Positions 7,454 through 16,082 of a DNA stretch of 64,000 bases are shown one piece after another. Both the position numbers and the translations under genes were made by a program. Every line of letters starts with the position of its first letter. The stretch's first letter is position 1. Below the pieces are notes generated by a model. It saw nothing but the letters and a program-made list of their open reading frames with translations. It ran no database searches and was not told where the DNA came from. The DNA lies in assembly GCA_018268465.1 (NCBI GenBank), contig JAFDWN010000005.1:62001-126000 (forward strand). Direction: 5' to 3'. The stretch is from Actinomycetota bacterium (lineage in GTDB: Bacteria; Actinomycetota; Actinomycetes; Mycobacteriales; Mycobacteriaceae).

Positions 7454-9709
7454 GTGACCACATCCGGCAACCCCACCCCGAACACCGCGGACGCCTCGCG
7501 CGAACAGCTCCGCGAGCTGCGCGACGCCCGCGAACAGTCCGCGGCCAGCCGCGAGATCCTGGACGCGCTCAGTCGCGACGTGGCCAATCCGGGGGCCGTG
7601 CTGGACACCGTGCTGGAGTACGCCACACGGCTGTGCGCAGCGAACGCCGCACAGCTGTTCGTCGTCGACGGGGACGTGTTCCGGCTGTCCCGGGTCACCG
7701 GCGAGACCTCCGAGGAGTACCGCAAGTACCTGGTGGACCACCCGCTCGCCCGCAACCGCTCGTCGACCGTCGGGCGCGCCGCCGAGGATCGGCGCACCCA
7801 CCAGATCGCCGACGTGCTCAGCGACGCCGACTACGGGCGTCATGATCTACAGCGCCTGACCGGGTTCCGCTCCCTGCTCTCCACGCCGATGCTGCTGCAG
7901 GACGAGGTCGTCGGGGTGCTGACGATGTGGCGCACCCACGTGGAACCGTTCGACCTCCGGGAATGCGAACTGCTCGAGGAGTTCGCCGTCCAGGGGGCGA
8001 TCGCGCTGCGGCAGGTGGCGCTGATCCGCGCATTCGAGTCCAGGGGCGCCGAGCTGACCAACAAGGTCTCGCAGCTGGAGGCGTTGCGCAAGGTCGGAGA
8101 GGCCGTCGGCTCGAGTCTCGACCTCGACGAGGTCCTGGACCGCATCGTCAGCAGCGCGGTCCGGCTCACCAACCTCGGCTTCGGTGACATCACCCTCGGC
8201 ACCGACGGCGGATCGATCCTGGAGTACGACGAGGAGAGCGACTCGTTCCACGTCCGCGCGGCGTTCGGCCGCCGCGATCTGCTGGCCCAGATGCGCGCGA
8301 TGACGATCGACCGGGAGACCACGCTGGTGGGACGGGCCGCGCAGGCCCGCCGCCCGCTGGAGGTTCCCGACCTCGCCGAGGCGGACCTCGACCCGTTCCT
8401 GAACATCCAGCTGCGCGACGGGTGGCGGTCGGTGCTCGCGGTGCCGATGCTGCGGGGCGACCGGGTGGTCGGTGTGCTGGTGATCGCGCGCCGCGGCACG
8501 GGCAGCTTCCCCGCCGATGTGACCGAGCTGCTGGAGACGTTCGCCAGCCAGTCGGCCCTGGCCATCGTCAACGCCCGCCTGTTCGGCGAACTGGAGACCA
8601 AGACGAGGGAACTCGAGATCGCCAGCCACCACAAATCGGAGTTCCTGGCCAACATGTCCCACGAGCTGCGGACACCGCTCAACGCGGTGATCGGCTTCTC
8701 CGAGGTGCTGCTGGAACGGATGTTCGGCGAACTCAACGACCGGCAGGACGAGTATCTCCGCGATATCTGGAACTCGGGTCGCCATCTGCTCGAACTACTC
8801 AACGAGATCCTCGACCTGTCGAAAGTCGAGGCGGGGCAGATGGTGCTGGAGCCCAGCATCTTCAGCGTCGACGGCGCCATGGACTACACCCTGGCGATGG
8901 TGCGGGAACGGGCCGCGCTGCATGCCATCACGGTCACGGTGCAGGTCGGCGAGGACGTCGGGGTGATCGAGGCCGACGAGCTGCGGTTCAAACAGGTGGT
9001 GCTCAACCTCCTCTCCAACGCCGTCAAGTTCACCCCCGACGGGGGCAGCGTCTCGGTACGCGCCTACCGCGAGGGCTCCGACCTCACGGTCACGGTCACC
9101 GACACCGGAATCGGGGTGCCGCCCGAAGACCGGGACCGGATCTTCGAGTCGTTCCAGCAGGGCCGGCGCGGGACGACGAAAGAGGAGGGCACCGGATTGG
9201 GATTGACGCTGTCGCGCCGCATCGTCGGCCTGTTCGGCGGCCGGATGTGGCTGGACAGTGCCGTCGGGTCGGGCAGTACGTTCGCGTTCTCGATCCCGGG
9301 GCTGCTGCGCCAGGAGGACGTGATCGCCCCGCCGGTGCCCGGCGAGTTCCCCGTGGTCGTCCTCGTCGACGACGACAGGGCCTCCCTCGATCTCATGTCG
9401 GCCTATCTGGACGGCTCGCCGATCCAGGTGTTGCGGGCGCACGACGGTGTCGAGGCTCTCGAACTGATCCGCCTGCTGGTGCCGGCCGCGGTGGTCCTCG
9501 ACATCAAGTTGCCGCGTCTGGACGGCTGGGACATCCTCGCCGAACTCAAAGGCGATCCCGCCACCGCGGCCGTACCGGTGATCGTGGCCACCGTCGTCGA
9601 CGAGCGCCACCGTGCCATCGCCATGGGCGCCGACACCTACCTGCGCAAACCGGTGCGCCGCGACGAATTCGTCGACGCGCTGCGGGCAGCGGGCGCCCTG
9701 GCGCCGTAG
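7454..9709 (+). CDS. Hybrid sensor histidine kinase with GAF domains and receiver
   Basis: Soluble hybrid histidine kinase, 751 aa. Order: short coiled coil; two GAF sensor domains (about 30-190 and 215-380); HisKA with phospho-acceptor in SHELRTPLNAVIGF; HATPase with N box NLLSNAVKFTPDG and glycine boxes DTGIGV and GTGLGLTLSRR; C-terminal receiver (about 640-750) with acidic pair in LVDDD, phospho-aspartate in LDIKLPRLDGW and lysine in YLRKPV. No membrane segment, so the signal is cytoplasmic. The GTG at 7454 has GGAG 8 bp upstream and 14 bp separate it from the FHA gene. It links a His-Asp relay to the Ser/Thr phospho-operon; no separate response regulator is seen. Confidence 0.9.
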   Translation: MTTSGNPTPNTADASREQLRELRDAREQSAASREILDALSRDVANPGAVLDTVLEYATRLCAANAAQLFVVDGDVFRLSRVTGETSEEYRKYLVDHPLARNRSSTVGRAAEDRRTHQIADVLSDADYGRHDLQRLTGFRSLLSTPMLLQDEVVGVLTMWRTHVEPFDLRECELLEEFAVQGAIALRQVALIRAFESRGAELTNKVSQLEALRKVGEAVGSSLDLDEVLDRIVSSAVRLTNLGFGDITLGTDGGSILEYDEESDSFHVRAAFGRRDLLAQMRAMTIDRETTLVGRAAQARRPLEVPDLAEADLDPFLNIQLRDGWRSVLAVPMLRGDRVVGVLVIARRGTGSFPADVTELLETFASQSALAIVNARLFGELETKTRELEIASHHKSEFLANMSHELRTPLNAVIGFSEVLLERMFGELNDRQDEYLRDIWNSGRHLLELLNEILDLSKVEAGQMVLEPSIFSVDGAMDYTLAMVRERAALHAITVTVQVGEDVGVIEADELRFKQVVLNLLSNAVKFTPDGGSVSVRAYREGSDLTVTVTDTGIGVPPEDRDRIFESFQQGRRGTTKEEGTGLGLTLSRRIVGLFGGRMWLDSAVGSGSTFAFSIPGLLRQEDVIAPPVPGEFPVVVLVDDDRASLDLMSAYLDGSPIQVLRAHDGVEALELIRLLVPAAVVLDIKLPRLDGWDILAELKGDPATAAVPVIVATVVDERHRAIAMGADTYLRKPVRRDEFVDALRAAGALAP

Positions 9710-9772
9710 TGCGGCGCGGACTACGGACTTTCCAGGGTTCCCCTCGGCGCGGTGTGCTGCCAGGCTGGTCAG

Positions 9773-9786
9773 TACGTGTTCACGTA
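9773..9786. promoter_or_regulatory. Palindrome TACGTG-TT-CACGTA before the NmrA-like gene
   Basis: Perfect 6-bp inverted repeat with a 2-nt centre, ending 21 bp before the ATG at 9808. Position and symmetry suit a repressor operator. No regulator gene is adjacent, so the binding protein is unknown. Confidence 0.4.
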
Positions 9787-9807
9787 TGTCAGAAAGGGGT
9801 CCAGGCA

Positions 9808-10551
9808 ATGAGAATCACGGTAGTCGGGGCTACCGGCCAGGTCGGTCGTGCGGTCGTCGACCTGCTGACCACCGCCGGCCACGACGTGGTGGCGGCCTCC
9901 CGCGGCTCGGGTGCCGACGTGCTCACCGGTGAGGGGCTCGACGAGGCGCTCCGCGGGGCGGACGTACTCGTCGACGTGGTCAACTCGCCGTCGTTCGAGG
10001 ACGAGCCGGTGATGGCGTTCTTCAGCGCCGCGTCGGCGAACCTGGTGGCCGCGGCCCGGAAGGCCGGCGTGGGCCACTACGTCGCCCTGTCGATCGTCGG
10101 TGTGGACGACTTGCCCGACAGCGGCTACATGCGGGCCAAGGTGGCGCAGGAACGCACCATCGCCGAATCCGGCCTGCACTACACGATCGTGCGGGCTACC
10201 CAGTTCCACGAATTCGCCGAGATGATCGTCGGTTCGCTGATGGTCGGTGCGGAGATCCACGCACCGGACGCCCGTATCCAGCCCATCGCGGCCGCCGACG
10301 TCGCTGCCGAGGTGGCGCGCGCGGCACAGGCCGATCCGGCCGACGGCGTCGTCGACATCGGCGGACCCGACAAGATGAGCTTCGCCGACCTGGCCCGCAC
10401 CGTGGTCGCCCACCGCGGCGAGACGACTCCGGTCGTCGTCGACCGCGCCGCGACGTACTTCGGCACACCGGTCGACCAGGGCAGCCTGGTCACCGGGGAC
10501 GGCGCGGCCATCAGCGCGACTCGGTTCTCCGATTGGCTTGCGGTGCACTGA
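9808..10551 (+). CDS. NAD(P)-binding NmrA/SDR-type protein
   Basis: Atypical short-chain dehydrogenase of the NmrA / YwnB type, 247 aa. The nucleotide-binding glycine motif VVGATGQVGRAVV opens the protein. The middle holds the typical blocks HYVALSIVGVDDLP and YMRAKVAQERTI (Y and K spaced YxxxK-like) and the late block VDIGGPDKMSF. Such proteins bind NAD(P)H and act as reductases, redox sensors or epimerase-like enzymes; the substrate cannot be read from sequence. ATG 9808 has AGAAAGGGG about 8 bp upstream. It is monocistronic, facing the M20 gene tail to tail. Confidence 0.85.
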   Translation: MRITVVGATGQVGRAVVDLLTTAGHDVVAASRGSGADVLTGEGLDEALRGADVLVDVVNSPSFEDEPVMAFFSAASANLVAAARKAGVGHYVALSIVGVDDLPDSGYMRAKVAQERTIAESGLHYTIVRATQFHEFAEMIVGSLMVGAEIHAPDARIQPIAAADVAAEVARAAQADPADGVVDIGGPDKMSFADLARTVVAHRGETTPVVVDRAATYFGTPVDQGSLVTGDGAAISATRFSDWLAVH

Positions 10552-10566
10552 TCTTCGCGGCCACCC

Positions 10567-10627
10567 GCCGAGATGGGAGATAACGCACGGCGCCGGCCCG
10601 TATGCGTGTCATATGTCGAATCTCGGC
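10567..10627. terminator. Wide inverted repeat between converging genes
   Basis: GCCGAGAT (10567-10574) and ATCTCGGC (10620-10627) are perfect inverted copies around a 45-nt gap between two genes that end facing each other. It may form the base of a terminating structure. There is no T-run, so this is weak evidence. Confidence 0.3.
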
Positions 10628-10632
10628 AGCGT

Positions 10633-11940
10633 TCAGTAGGTGGTCAGCAGCCGGCTCAGCACGTCGACCCCGAAGCGCAGCGACCCGACGGGGACGCGCT
10701 CGTCGGCGCCGTGGAACAGGGCGGTGAAATCGAGGTCATCGGGCAGCAGCATCGGGGTGAAGCCGTAACACTGAACCCCGAGCCGATGGAGCCACTTCGC
10801 GTCGGTGAATGCCGTGCTCATATAGGGCAACACGGTGGCCGTCGGGTCGGCGGTGCGCAGCGCATCGGAGATGGCGCCCAGCAGAGGGGTGTCCAGGGCC
10901 GCCTCGACCGCGGGCCCGTCGTAGAGGGTTTCGATGGTGATCGCGGGGCCGATGACATCGCTCAACTGCCGCCGGTATGCGCACTCGTGCCCGGGTAGGT
11001 ACCGCGCGTCGATGGTGGCGCTCGCCGCCGCGGGCACCACGTTGGCCTTGTACCCGCCGACGATCTGGGTGGGGTTGACGGTGTTGTGCAGTCCGGCCCT
11101 GGTCATCCGATCGAAATGCCCCAGCCGGTGCAGTAACGCCTCGGTGGTCGACTCCGGCTCGGCCACGATCGCGCGCAACCGGTCGAATAGCGCACGGGTG
11201 GTCGCGGTGAGTTCCGGCGCCTGCAGGCCGTGGTCGGCGACCCGGGCCACGGCGCGAGTCAGGATGGTGATCGCGTTGGCCGGGTTGATCATGCTCCCGT
11301 GACCGGCGGTGCCGTCGGCGCGCAAACGTGCCCACCACACGCCCTTTTCGGCGGTGGACACGAAGTACGCGCGATGGCCGGCGTCCAGCGTGTGGCTGAA
11401 TCCGCCGACTTCCCCGATCGCTTCGGCGCAGTCGGCGAACAGCTGCGGGCTCTGTCGGGTGACATACCCGGCGCCCAGCGTCCCGCCGGCTTCCTCGTCG
11501 GCGAAGAATGCGAGGACGACGTCGCGGCGCGGCGGTTGCCCTTGCCGCCAAAGACGTTGCAGAGCAGCCAGAGTGATAGCCACGGGCCCTTTCATGTCCA
11601 CCGCGCCGCGGCCCCAGATGTAACCGTCGTGCAGTTCCCCGCCGAACGGGTCGCGTGTCCAGTCGGCATCGACGGCGGGGACGACGTCGAGGTGCGCGTG
11701 CAGGAGCAGCGCGGGCAGCGAGGGATCGCGTCCGGCGAGCCTGCCGACGATGGAGGTCCGGCCCGGTTCGGGTTCGAACCAGTGGCAGTGCATTCCGATG
11801 CCGGCCAAGACATCGGCGACCAGTTCGGCCGCCGGCCTCTCCGATCCCCCGGGGTTGGATGTATCGATGCGGATCAGCTGCTGCGCCAGCACCAGGACGT
11901 CGTCGTCCTGGTGCGTGTCGGCGCGGAGGTGAGTGGTCAC
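10633..11940 (-). CDS. M20-family metallohydrolase (ArgE/ACY1-like)
   Basis: Zinc-dependent amidohydrolase/peptidase of the M20 family, 435 aa. Visible signatures: LLHAHLDVVPA (zinc His and Asp), GRGAVDMKGPV (bridging Asp) and FFADEEAGGTLG (catalytic Glu pair), with a dimerisation domain in the middle (about 190-310). Relatives remove N-acyl or N-carbamoyl groups from amino acids. The GTG start overlaps the ridA stop by 4 bp, so it is the last gene of the monooxygenase operon. I infer that it hydrolyses an N-acyl intermediate released after ring opening; the substrate is not known. Confidence 0.88.
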   Translation of the reverse strand: MTTHLRADTHQDDDVLVLAQQLIRIDTSNPGGSERPAAELVADVLAGIGMHCHWFEPEPGRTSIVGRLAGRDPSLPALLLHAHLDVVPAVDADWTRDPFGGELHDGYIWGRGAVDMKGPVAITLAALQRLWRQGQPPRRDVVLAFFADEEAGGTLGAGYVTRQSPQLFADCAEAIGEVGGFSHTLDAGHRAYFVSTAEKGVWWARLRADGTAGHGSMINPANAITILTRAVARVADHGLQAPELTATTRALFDRLRAIVAEPESTTEALLHRLGHFDRMTRAGLHNTVNPTQIVGGYKANVVPAAASATIDARYLPGHECAYRRQLSDVIGPAITIETLYDGPAVEAALDTPLLGAISDALRTADPTATVLPYMSTAFTDAKWLHRLGVQCYGFTPMLLPDDLDFTALFHGADERVPVGSLRFGVDVLSRLLTTY

Positions 11941-12404
11941 GAAGTCGTCAGGGCCTCGCCGCTGCCGACCACGGCGATGGCTTCGACCTCGATGAGGAAC
12001 CCGTCGTACATCAGTCCCGCCACCCGGACGGCGGTTCCGGCGGGCCCAGGGGTGGGCAGGAATTCCAGCCGGACGCGGGTCATCTTCTCCCAGAACTCCC
12101 GGACCCCGTCGCCGGTCTCGTTGCAGCAGTAGTAGGTGTTGATCTTGACGACGTCGCGCCAGGTGGCTCCGCCCTCCGCCAGCACCCGGCCCACGGCCTC
12201 GAACACGTTGCGGGTCTGCAGCTCGATATCACCCTCGCCGACGACGTTGCCGTGCTCGTCGGCCGACAGTTGACCACCGACGAATACCGTGTCGCCGACG
12301 CGCCAGCCCTGGGAGAACGGCGTGGGCATGTGCCAGTCCCATGAGCCGGGCGGCATGAGGCGTTGGCGGGTGATCGGGTTGAGCGTGTTATCGACCTGGG
12401 TCAT
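11937..12404 (-). CDS. RidA/YjgF-family deaminase
   Basis: RidA-fold protein, 155 aa. Family features: FSQGWRVGDTVFVGGQLSAD, QTRNVFEAVGRVLAEGG, and the late segment PAGTAVRVAGL, where RidA proteins have the arginine that holds the substrate carboxylate. RidA proteins hydrolyse reactive enamines and imines to keto compounds and ammonia; RutC does so in pyrimidine breakdown. The ATG at 12404 is preceded by a strong ribosome site (AGGAGGG, 7 bp away), so the longer frame is rejected. It sits between the cyclase gene and the M20 gene, in line with clearing an enamine made in this pathway. Confidence 0.9.
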   Translation of the reverse strand: MTQVDNTLNPITRQRLMPPGSWDWHMPTPFSQGWRVGDTVFVGGQLSADEHGNVVGEGDIELQTRNVFEAVGRVLAEGGATWRDVVKINTYYCCNETGDGVREFWEKMTRVRLEFLPTPGPAGTAVRVAGLMYDGFLIEVEAIAVVGSGEALTTS

Positions 12405-12454
12405 TGGGCGTCCCTCCTGAACGACGTTGTCTATGTGCCGGTTTCGGCTGCCGG

Positions 12455-13210
12455 CTAGTCCATGAAGACCGCGACGGCGCGGATGGGTGAGCCGGTGCCG
12501 TTGCGGATGAACAGGGGCAGGCCGAAGTACAGGAACCGCTGGTTGACGACCAGGTGCAGATTGGCCAGCCCTTCGGTGTTGACGATGCCGTATTCGCCGC
12601 ACACCTTGTGCCCGGAGAAGTCGCTGTCGTCGGCATGGTCGATGGCCACGTTGTCCACCGCGATGTTGACGACACCCTGCTCCGCCAACCACAGCGCGGC
12701 GTCGCGGTTGAGGCCGGTGTGTTTCTCGGTGTAGGCCGGATCCGGATAGGTGGCGTCGCCGTATCCGGTGTAGAGGATGACGGTGTCGCCGGTGCGGATC
12801 TCCTGACCACTGGCGGCCAGGGCGGTCTGCAGATCGGCGGAGGTGATGTAGTCGGGGTACTTGACCGTGCGCAGGTCCAGGCAGATCGCTTCGCCGTAGT
12901 AGTACTCCAGCGGGGACTTGTCGATAGTGGGCCCGTTGGGGTCGTATTCGAACACAGCGTCGGTGTGTGTTCCGGCGTGCTCACTGATCAGCAGGTTGTG
13001 CGCCTCGAATCCGAGGTGCGTGTTGTAGGTGGTCTTGAACTGTTCATGGGTCTGGTTGGTGTTGATGAAGGTTTTCTGGTGGCCGAACCACATGGGCATA
13101 CCCTCGAAGATCTCGCGGGTCAGATCGACCACGCGCACGGGACGCCGCATGATCTCGGCGCCGAATTTGGGATAGCTGCGAACGGTATCGGGTTCATCGA
13201 TGGCGGTCAT
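12455..13210 (-). CDS. Cyclase-family hydrolase with altered metal motif
   Basis: Member of the cyclase / kynurenine formamidase / isatin hydrolase family, 251 aa from the ATG at 13210 (GGAGA 9 bp upstream). The metal motif is normally HxGTHxDxxxH. Here it reads HAGTHTDAVFE (about residues 65-75): the first two His and the Asp are kept, but the last His is Glu. Other conserved parts are present, such as TGDTVILYTGYGD and LPLFIRNGTGSPIRAV. Family members hydrolyse cyclic or linear amides with a divalent metal; isatin hydrolase opens a lactam ring. In this operon a ring-opening role is likely. No tryptophan-catabolism genes are near, so a kynurenine role is not supported. Confidence 0.85.
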   Translation of the reverse strand: MTAIDEPDTVRSYPKFGAEIMRRPVRVVDLTREIFEGMPMWFGHQKTFINTNQTHEQFKTTYNTHLGFEAHNLLISEHAGTHTDAVFEYDPNGPTIDKSPLEYYYGEAICLDLRTVKYPDYITSADLQTALAASGQEIRTGDTVILYTGYGDATYPDPAYTEKHTGLNRDAALWLAEQGVVNIAVDNVAIDHADDSDFSGHKVCGEYGIVNTEGLANLHLVVNQRFLYFGLPLFIRNGTGSPIRAVAVFMD

Positions 13211-13265
13211 ATCGTGTTCTCCAATCATGCTGCGGAAAAGGAATTTTCAGGACGTGTCAACGCTG

Positions 13266-14834
13266 TCAGGTGAGGTCGGCGGCGGGCACCGCACGGGTGA
13301 GGGGATCGGGTCCCGGCGCGGCAGCGGCGGCCTGCTGTCGGGCCAGCAGGGCACGCAGGCGTGCGGCGTTGTCAGCTTCGCTGACGGTGTCGGCCACCAC
13401 GACGCTGTTCGGGACGACGCGCGTGAGCACGGTGTAGAGGACGCCGCCGATGACCGCGGAGGAGATGAAGCTCAGGTCCACCCCACCGGCCGCGTCAGCC
13501 CATGGCCCGACATAGAGGGTGGTGTTGACGAACAGCATGCCGATCACCGTCGCGACCAGCCAGGCGGTCATACCGGCGAGGTTCCAGCCCCGGGTGAACC
13601 AGTAGGCGCCGCCGGCGACGCGGGGTCGCATGTTGAACACCTGCAGGTCCTGGGAGTAGTACCGGCCGCCGGTGAACACGAATCCAAGGACGTTGATGAC
13701 CAACCAGGGGGCCGTGACGACCAACAGGATGATGAGGAACGCGGTGGCCACCGAAACCAGGTTGTAGACGAAGGCGCCGATGTAGACGAGAACGGTGCCG
13801 GCAGCACCGATGAGCAGCGTCGCCGGGACACGCTTGAGCCGCGGGAAGATCGACGAGGTGTCCAGTCCGGTGCCGTACACGCACAGGGCTGCTTGTGCAC
13901 ACGAACCTATCAACGCGATCACGACGATGGCCGCCGCGAACGGTGTCGGCGACACCGAGACGAACCCGCCGACCCAGTCCGTCACGTCGGGAGGAAAGGT
14001 CATCGCCACGTACACGGCGAAGCACATCGCCACGGCACATCCCAGGAACATGCCGCCCCCGGCCGCGACCATGACGCGGGCCGGCGTGAAGCGGCGGGCG
14101 GAGATGTAGCGGGTGTAGTCGCCGACGTAGGGCGAATACGAGATCGGTAGCGAGGCAGCGGTGGTCGCTGCCAGCAGCCAGGTCGCCGGGTAACTACCGA
14201 GGAGCAGCTCCGCACCCGGTCCGGCAGCGGTGAACTTCGGCGCGAGCACCAGCACGCCGATGATGAGCAGCACACCCATGGTGGGCACCAGGATTCGATT
14301 CGCCAGCACCACGTTGGCGTGCCCGTAGACCGCGACGAGCAGCGTGAGCGCGGCGATGACGGCATACGCCGCCGCCGAGATCGCGGTGCCGTCGGGCAGC
14401 CCGGCGAGCTTGTGCAGACCGGCCACGAGCGCCTGCCCGCCGGTCCACACGGTCAGCGCGTAGAAGCCGATCGCGGTGAATATGCCCACCAGCGAGCCGA
14501 TGATGCGCCCGACCACACCGAAATGCGCGCCGCTGCTGACGACGCTGTTGGTACCGGTTCGAGTGCTCAACAACGCCAGCGGTGCGAACATGGCCGATCC
14601 GACGGCGAGTCCGGCGAGCGTGGAGGTGATCGACCCCCACCAGCCGAGTCCGAACGACACCGGGAGATATCCCAGCACGATGATGCCGAAGCACAGTTGG
14701 GTGCCGACGAAGACGGCGGTCAATTCACCCGGCCGGGAATGACGTTCGGCCTCGGGTATGTAGTCGACGCCGCGTGTCTCGATGCGGCCGACCTGATCGA
14801 TGCCCCCGGCTGCGGGCTCTGTTGAAGCAGACAT
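13266..14834 (-). CDS. NCS1-family nucleobase/heterocycle permease
   Basis: Integral membrane transporter of the nucleobase:cation symporter-1 family (cytosine, allantoin, hydantoin and related permeases), 522 aa with about 12 hydrophobic segments. Typical regions: GSAMFAPLALLSTRTGTN in the first pair of helices, PISYSPYVGDYTRY (the conserved S-PYVGDYTR motif of NCS1) and LVVTAPWLVINVLGF. ATG 14834 has AAGGA 8 bp upstream. It lies between the NuoF-like gene and the cyclase gene. NCS1 substrates are small N-heterocycles, which is the main hint for what the diiron monooxygenase acts on. Confidence 0.9.
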   Translation of the reverse strand: MSASTEPAAGGIDQVGRIETRGVDYIPEAERHSRPGELTAVFVGTQLCFGIIVLGYLPVSFGLGWWGSITSTLAGLAVGSAMFAPLALLSTRTGTNSVVSSGAHFGVVGRIIGSLVGIFTAIGFYALTVWTGGQALVAGLHKLAGLPDGTAISAAAYAVIAALTLLVAVYGHANVVLANRILVPTMGVLLIIGVLVLAPKFTAAGPGAELLLGSYPATWLLAATTAASLPISYSPYVGDYTRYISARRFTPARVMVAAGGGMFLGCAVAMCFAVYVAMTFPPDVTDWVGGFVSVSPTPFAAAIVVIALIGSCAQAALCVYGTGLDTSSIFPRLKRVPATLLIGAAGTVLVYIGAFVYNLVSVATAFLIILLVVTAPWLVINVLGFVFTGGRYYSQDLQVFNMRPRVAGGAYWFTRGWNLAGMTAWLVATVIGMLFVNTTLYVGPWADAAGGVDLSFISSAVIGGVLYTVLTRVVPNSVVVADTVSEADNAARLRALLARQQAAAAAPGPDPLTRAVPAADLT

Positions 14835-14844
14835 AACGGGATCC

Positions 14845-16074
14845 TTATCGGGCGGTGGTGGTCGGAGTGAGGCTGGCGGCACAGTGGCCGTGTTCGATGT
14901 GGGCTGCGAAATCGGTGGGGAACAGGGTGCGGGCCGAGTCGACGGGCGGCGTCGGCATGTCGATCAGGGCACATTTGCGCGGCATGTCGGCGACGAAATC
15001 GTCGACCGCTGCGAGTTTGTCCAGAAGATTCCACGACCCTTTGCCGGAGCCGATCTGCTGGAACGTTCGTTGGTAGGTCTGGGTTTTCATTCGGCAGGGC
15101 GGGCACTGACCGCACTGCTCGCGGCCGAAGAAGGCGGTGATGTCTTCGCAGACCTCCACGATGCAGTTGTCGGTGGTCAGCACGCGGACCGCCAGGCAGC
15201 CCGGTTGCGAACCGGCAGCGCGAATGTCGGCGTCACGCATGCTGATGCCAGCTGCCTCGGCAGGCAGAAAGCGGCTGGACGGGCCGCCGGGCTGGAACGC
15301 CTTCAGTTGTCCTGAGCCCGTCAGACCGCCGGCACGCGCGATGAGCGTGGCGAACGTGTCGACGTGCGGGTCGATCTCGTACACCCCGGGTGCCGCGACA
15401 GCCCCCGTGACGGTGCACAGCCGGGTCCAGTGCGGTTCGCCGCCGCGTTCGGCCGCCCGGATCAGCCGAGGCAGATTGGCCAGCGTCTCGGCGTTGGAGA
15501 CCAGCGTGGCGTGCCCGCCGATCCCCCGTTCACTCGGGTACGGCGGCTGACCGGTCGGTTTTCCGTCGCCTCCGTCGACGACGCTGATCGCCGCGGTCGC
15601 CTCGCCGGCGACATAGCGCTCGGGTGCCGCGACAATGCGCACCGATGCGCCGGCCAGCATTGTCCGTGTACTCGACTCGTCCAATGCCGCAGCAAGGCTG
15701 TCGATTTCGTTGCCCGTGTGCTGGCCGGCGTAGAGCACGACCGAGGCAGCCGCCAGGACCGCGGCGGCAATCAGCGCACCTTCGATCACGACGTGAGGGT
15801 TGGCCGCCAGCAGCGCACGGTCCTTGCCACTGCCGGGTTCGTCCTCGGCGGCGTTGCACAGCACCACCCGTGGTGCTGGCCGATCGAGCACCGCGGTGAT
15901 CTTGCGGGCGAGCGGGAAGTGGGCGCCCCCCAGCCCGGTCAAGGTCGTCGTCCGCAATACTGCGCGGGCACGGTCGGGATCGGCGGCCACCGCGGCGAAC
16001 GCGCGGTAGCCACCGTCGGCGAGATAGCCGTCCAGGTCGTGCCGGCGCGGGGGTAACAAGAGGTCGGTGCTCAT
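14845..16074 (-). CDS. NuoF-like flavin/[4Fe-4S] protein of the monooxygenase operon
   Basis: Homolog of the 51-kDa NADH-binding subunit of complex I (NuoF), 409 aa from the ATG at 16074; a TTG four codons earlier overlaps the nuoE-like stop and could also be used. Numbering from the TTG: nucleotide/FMN motif GLGGAHFPLARK (51-62), CNAAEDEPGSGKDR (77-90), the YVAGEATAAI segment with PPYPSERG (158-187), an SLBB-like part, and a [4Fe-4S] site CGQCPPC (C325, C328, C331) plus C372. The cysteine spacing equals that of NuoF. Only NuoE and NuoF are present, no other complex I subunit. Set among diiron-monooxygenase genes, it most likely feeds electrons from NAD(P)H to the hydroxylase in place of the usual FAD/ferredoxin reductase. 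Confidence 0.85.
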   Translation of the reverse strand: MSTDLLLPPRRHDLDGYLADGGYRAFAAVAADPDRARAVLRTTTLTGLGGAHFPLARKITAVLDRPAPRVVLCNAAEDEPGSGKDRALLAANPHVVIEGALIAAAVLAAASVVLYAGQHTGNEIDSLAAALDESSTRTMLAGASVRIVAAPERYVAGEATAAISVVDGGDGKPTGQPPYPSERGIGGHATLVSNAETLANLPRLIRAAERGGEPHWTRLCTVTGAVAAPGVYEIDPHVDTFATLIARAGGLTGSGQLKAFQPGGPSSRFLPAEAAGISMRDADIRAAGSQPGCLAVRVLTTDNCIVEVCEDITAFFGREQCGQCPPCRMKTQTYQRTFQQIGSGKGSWNLLDKLAAVDDFVADMPRKCALIDMPTPPVDSARTLFPTDFAAHIEHGHCAASLTPTTTAR

Positions 16075-16082
16075 CGGCGCGG

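Noticed and set aside
12455-13210. Cyclase-family gene as kynurenine formamidase of tryptophan breakdown
   Set aside because: No tryptophan dioxygenase or kynureninase is near, and the metal motif is altered.
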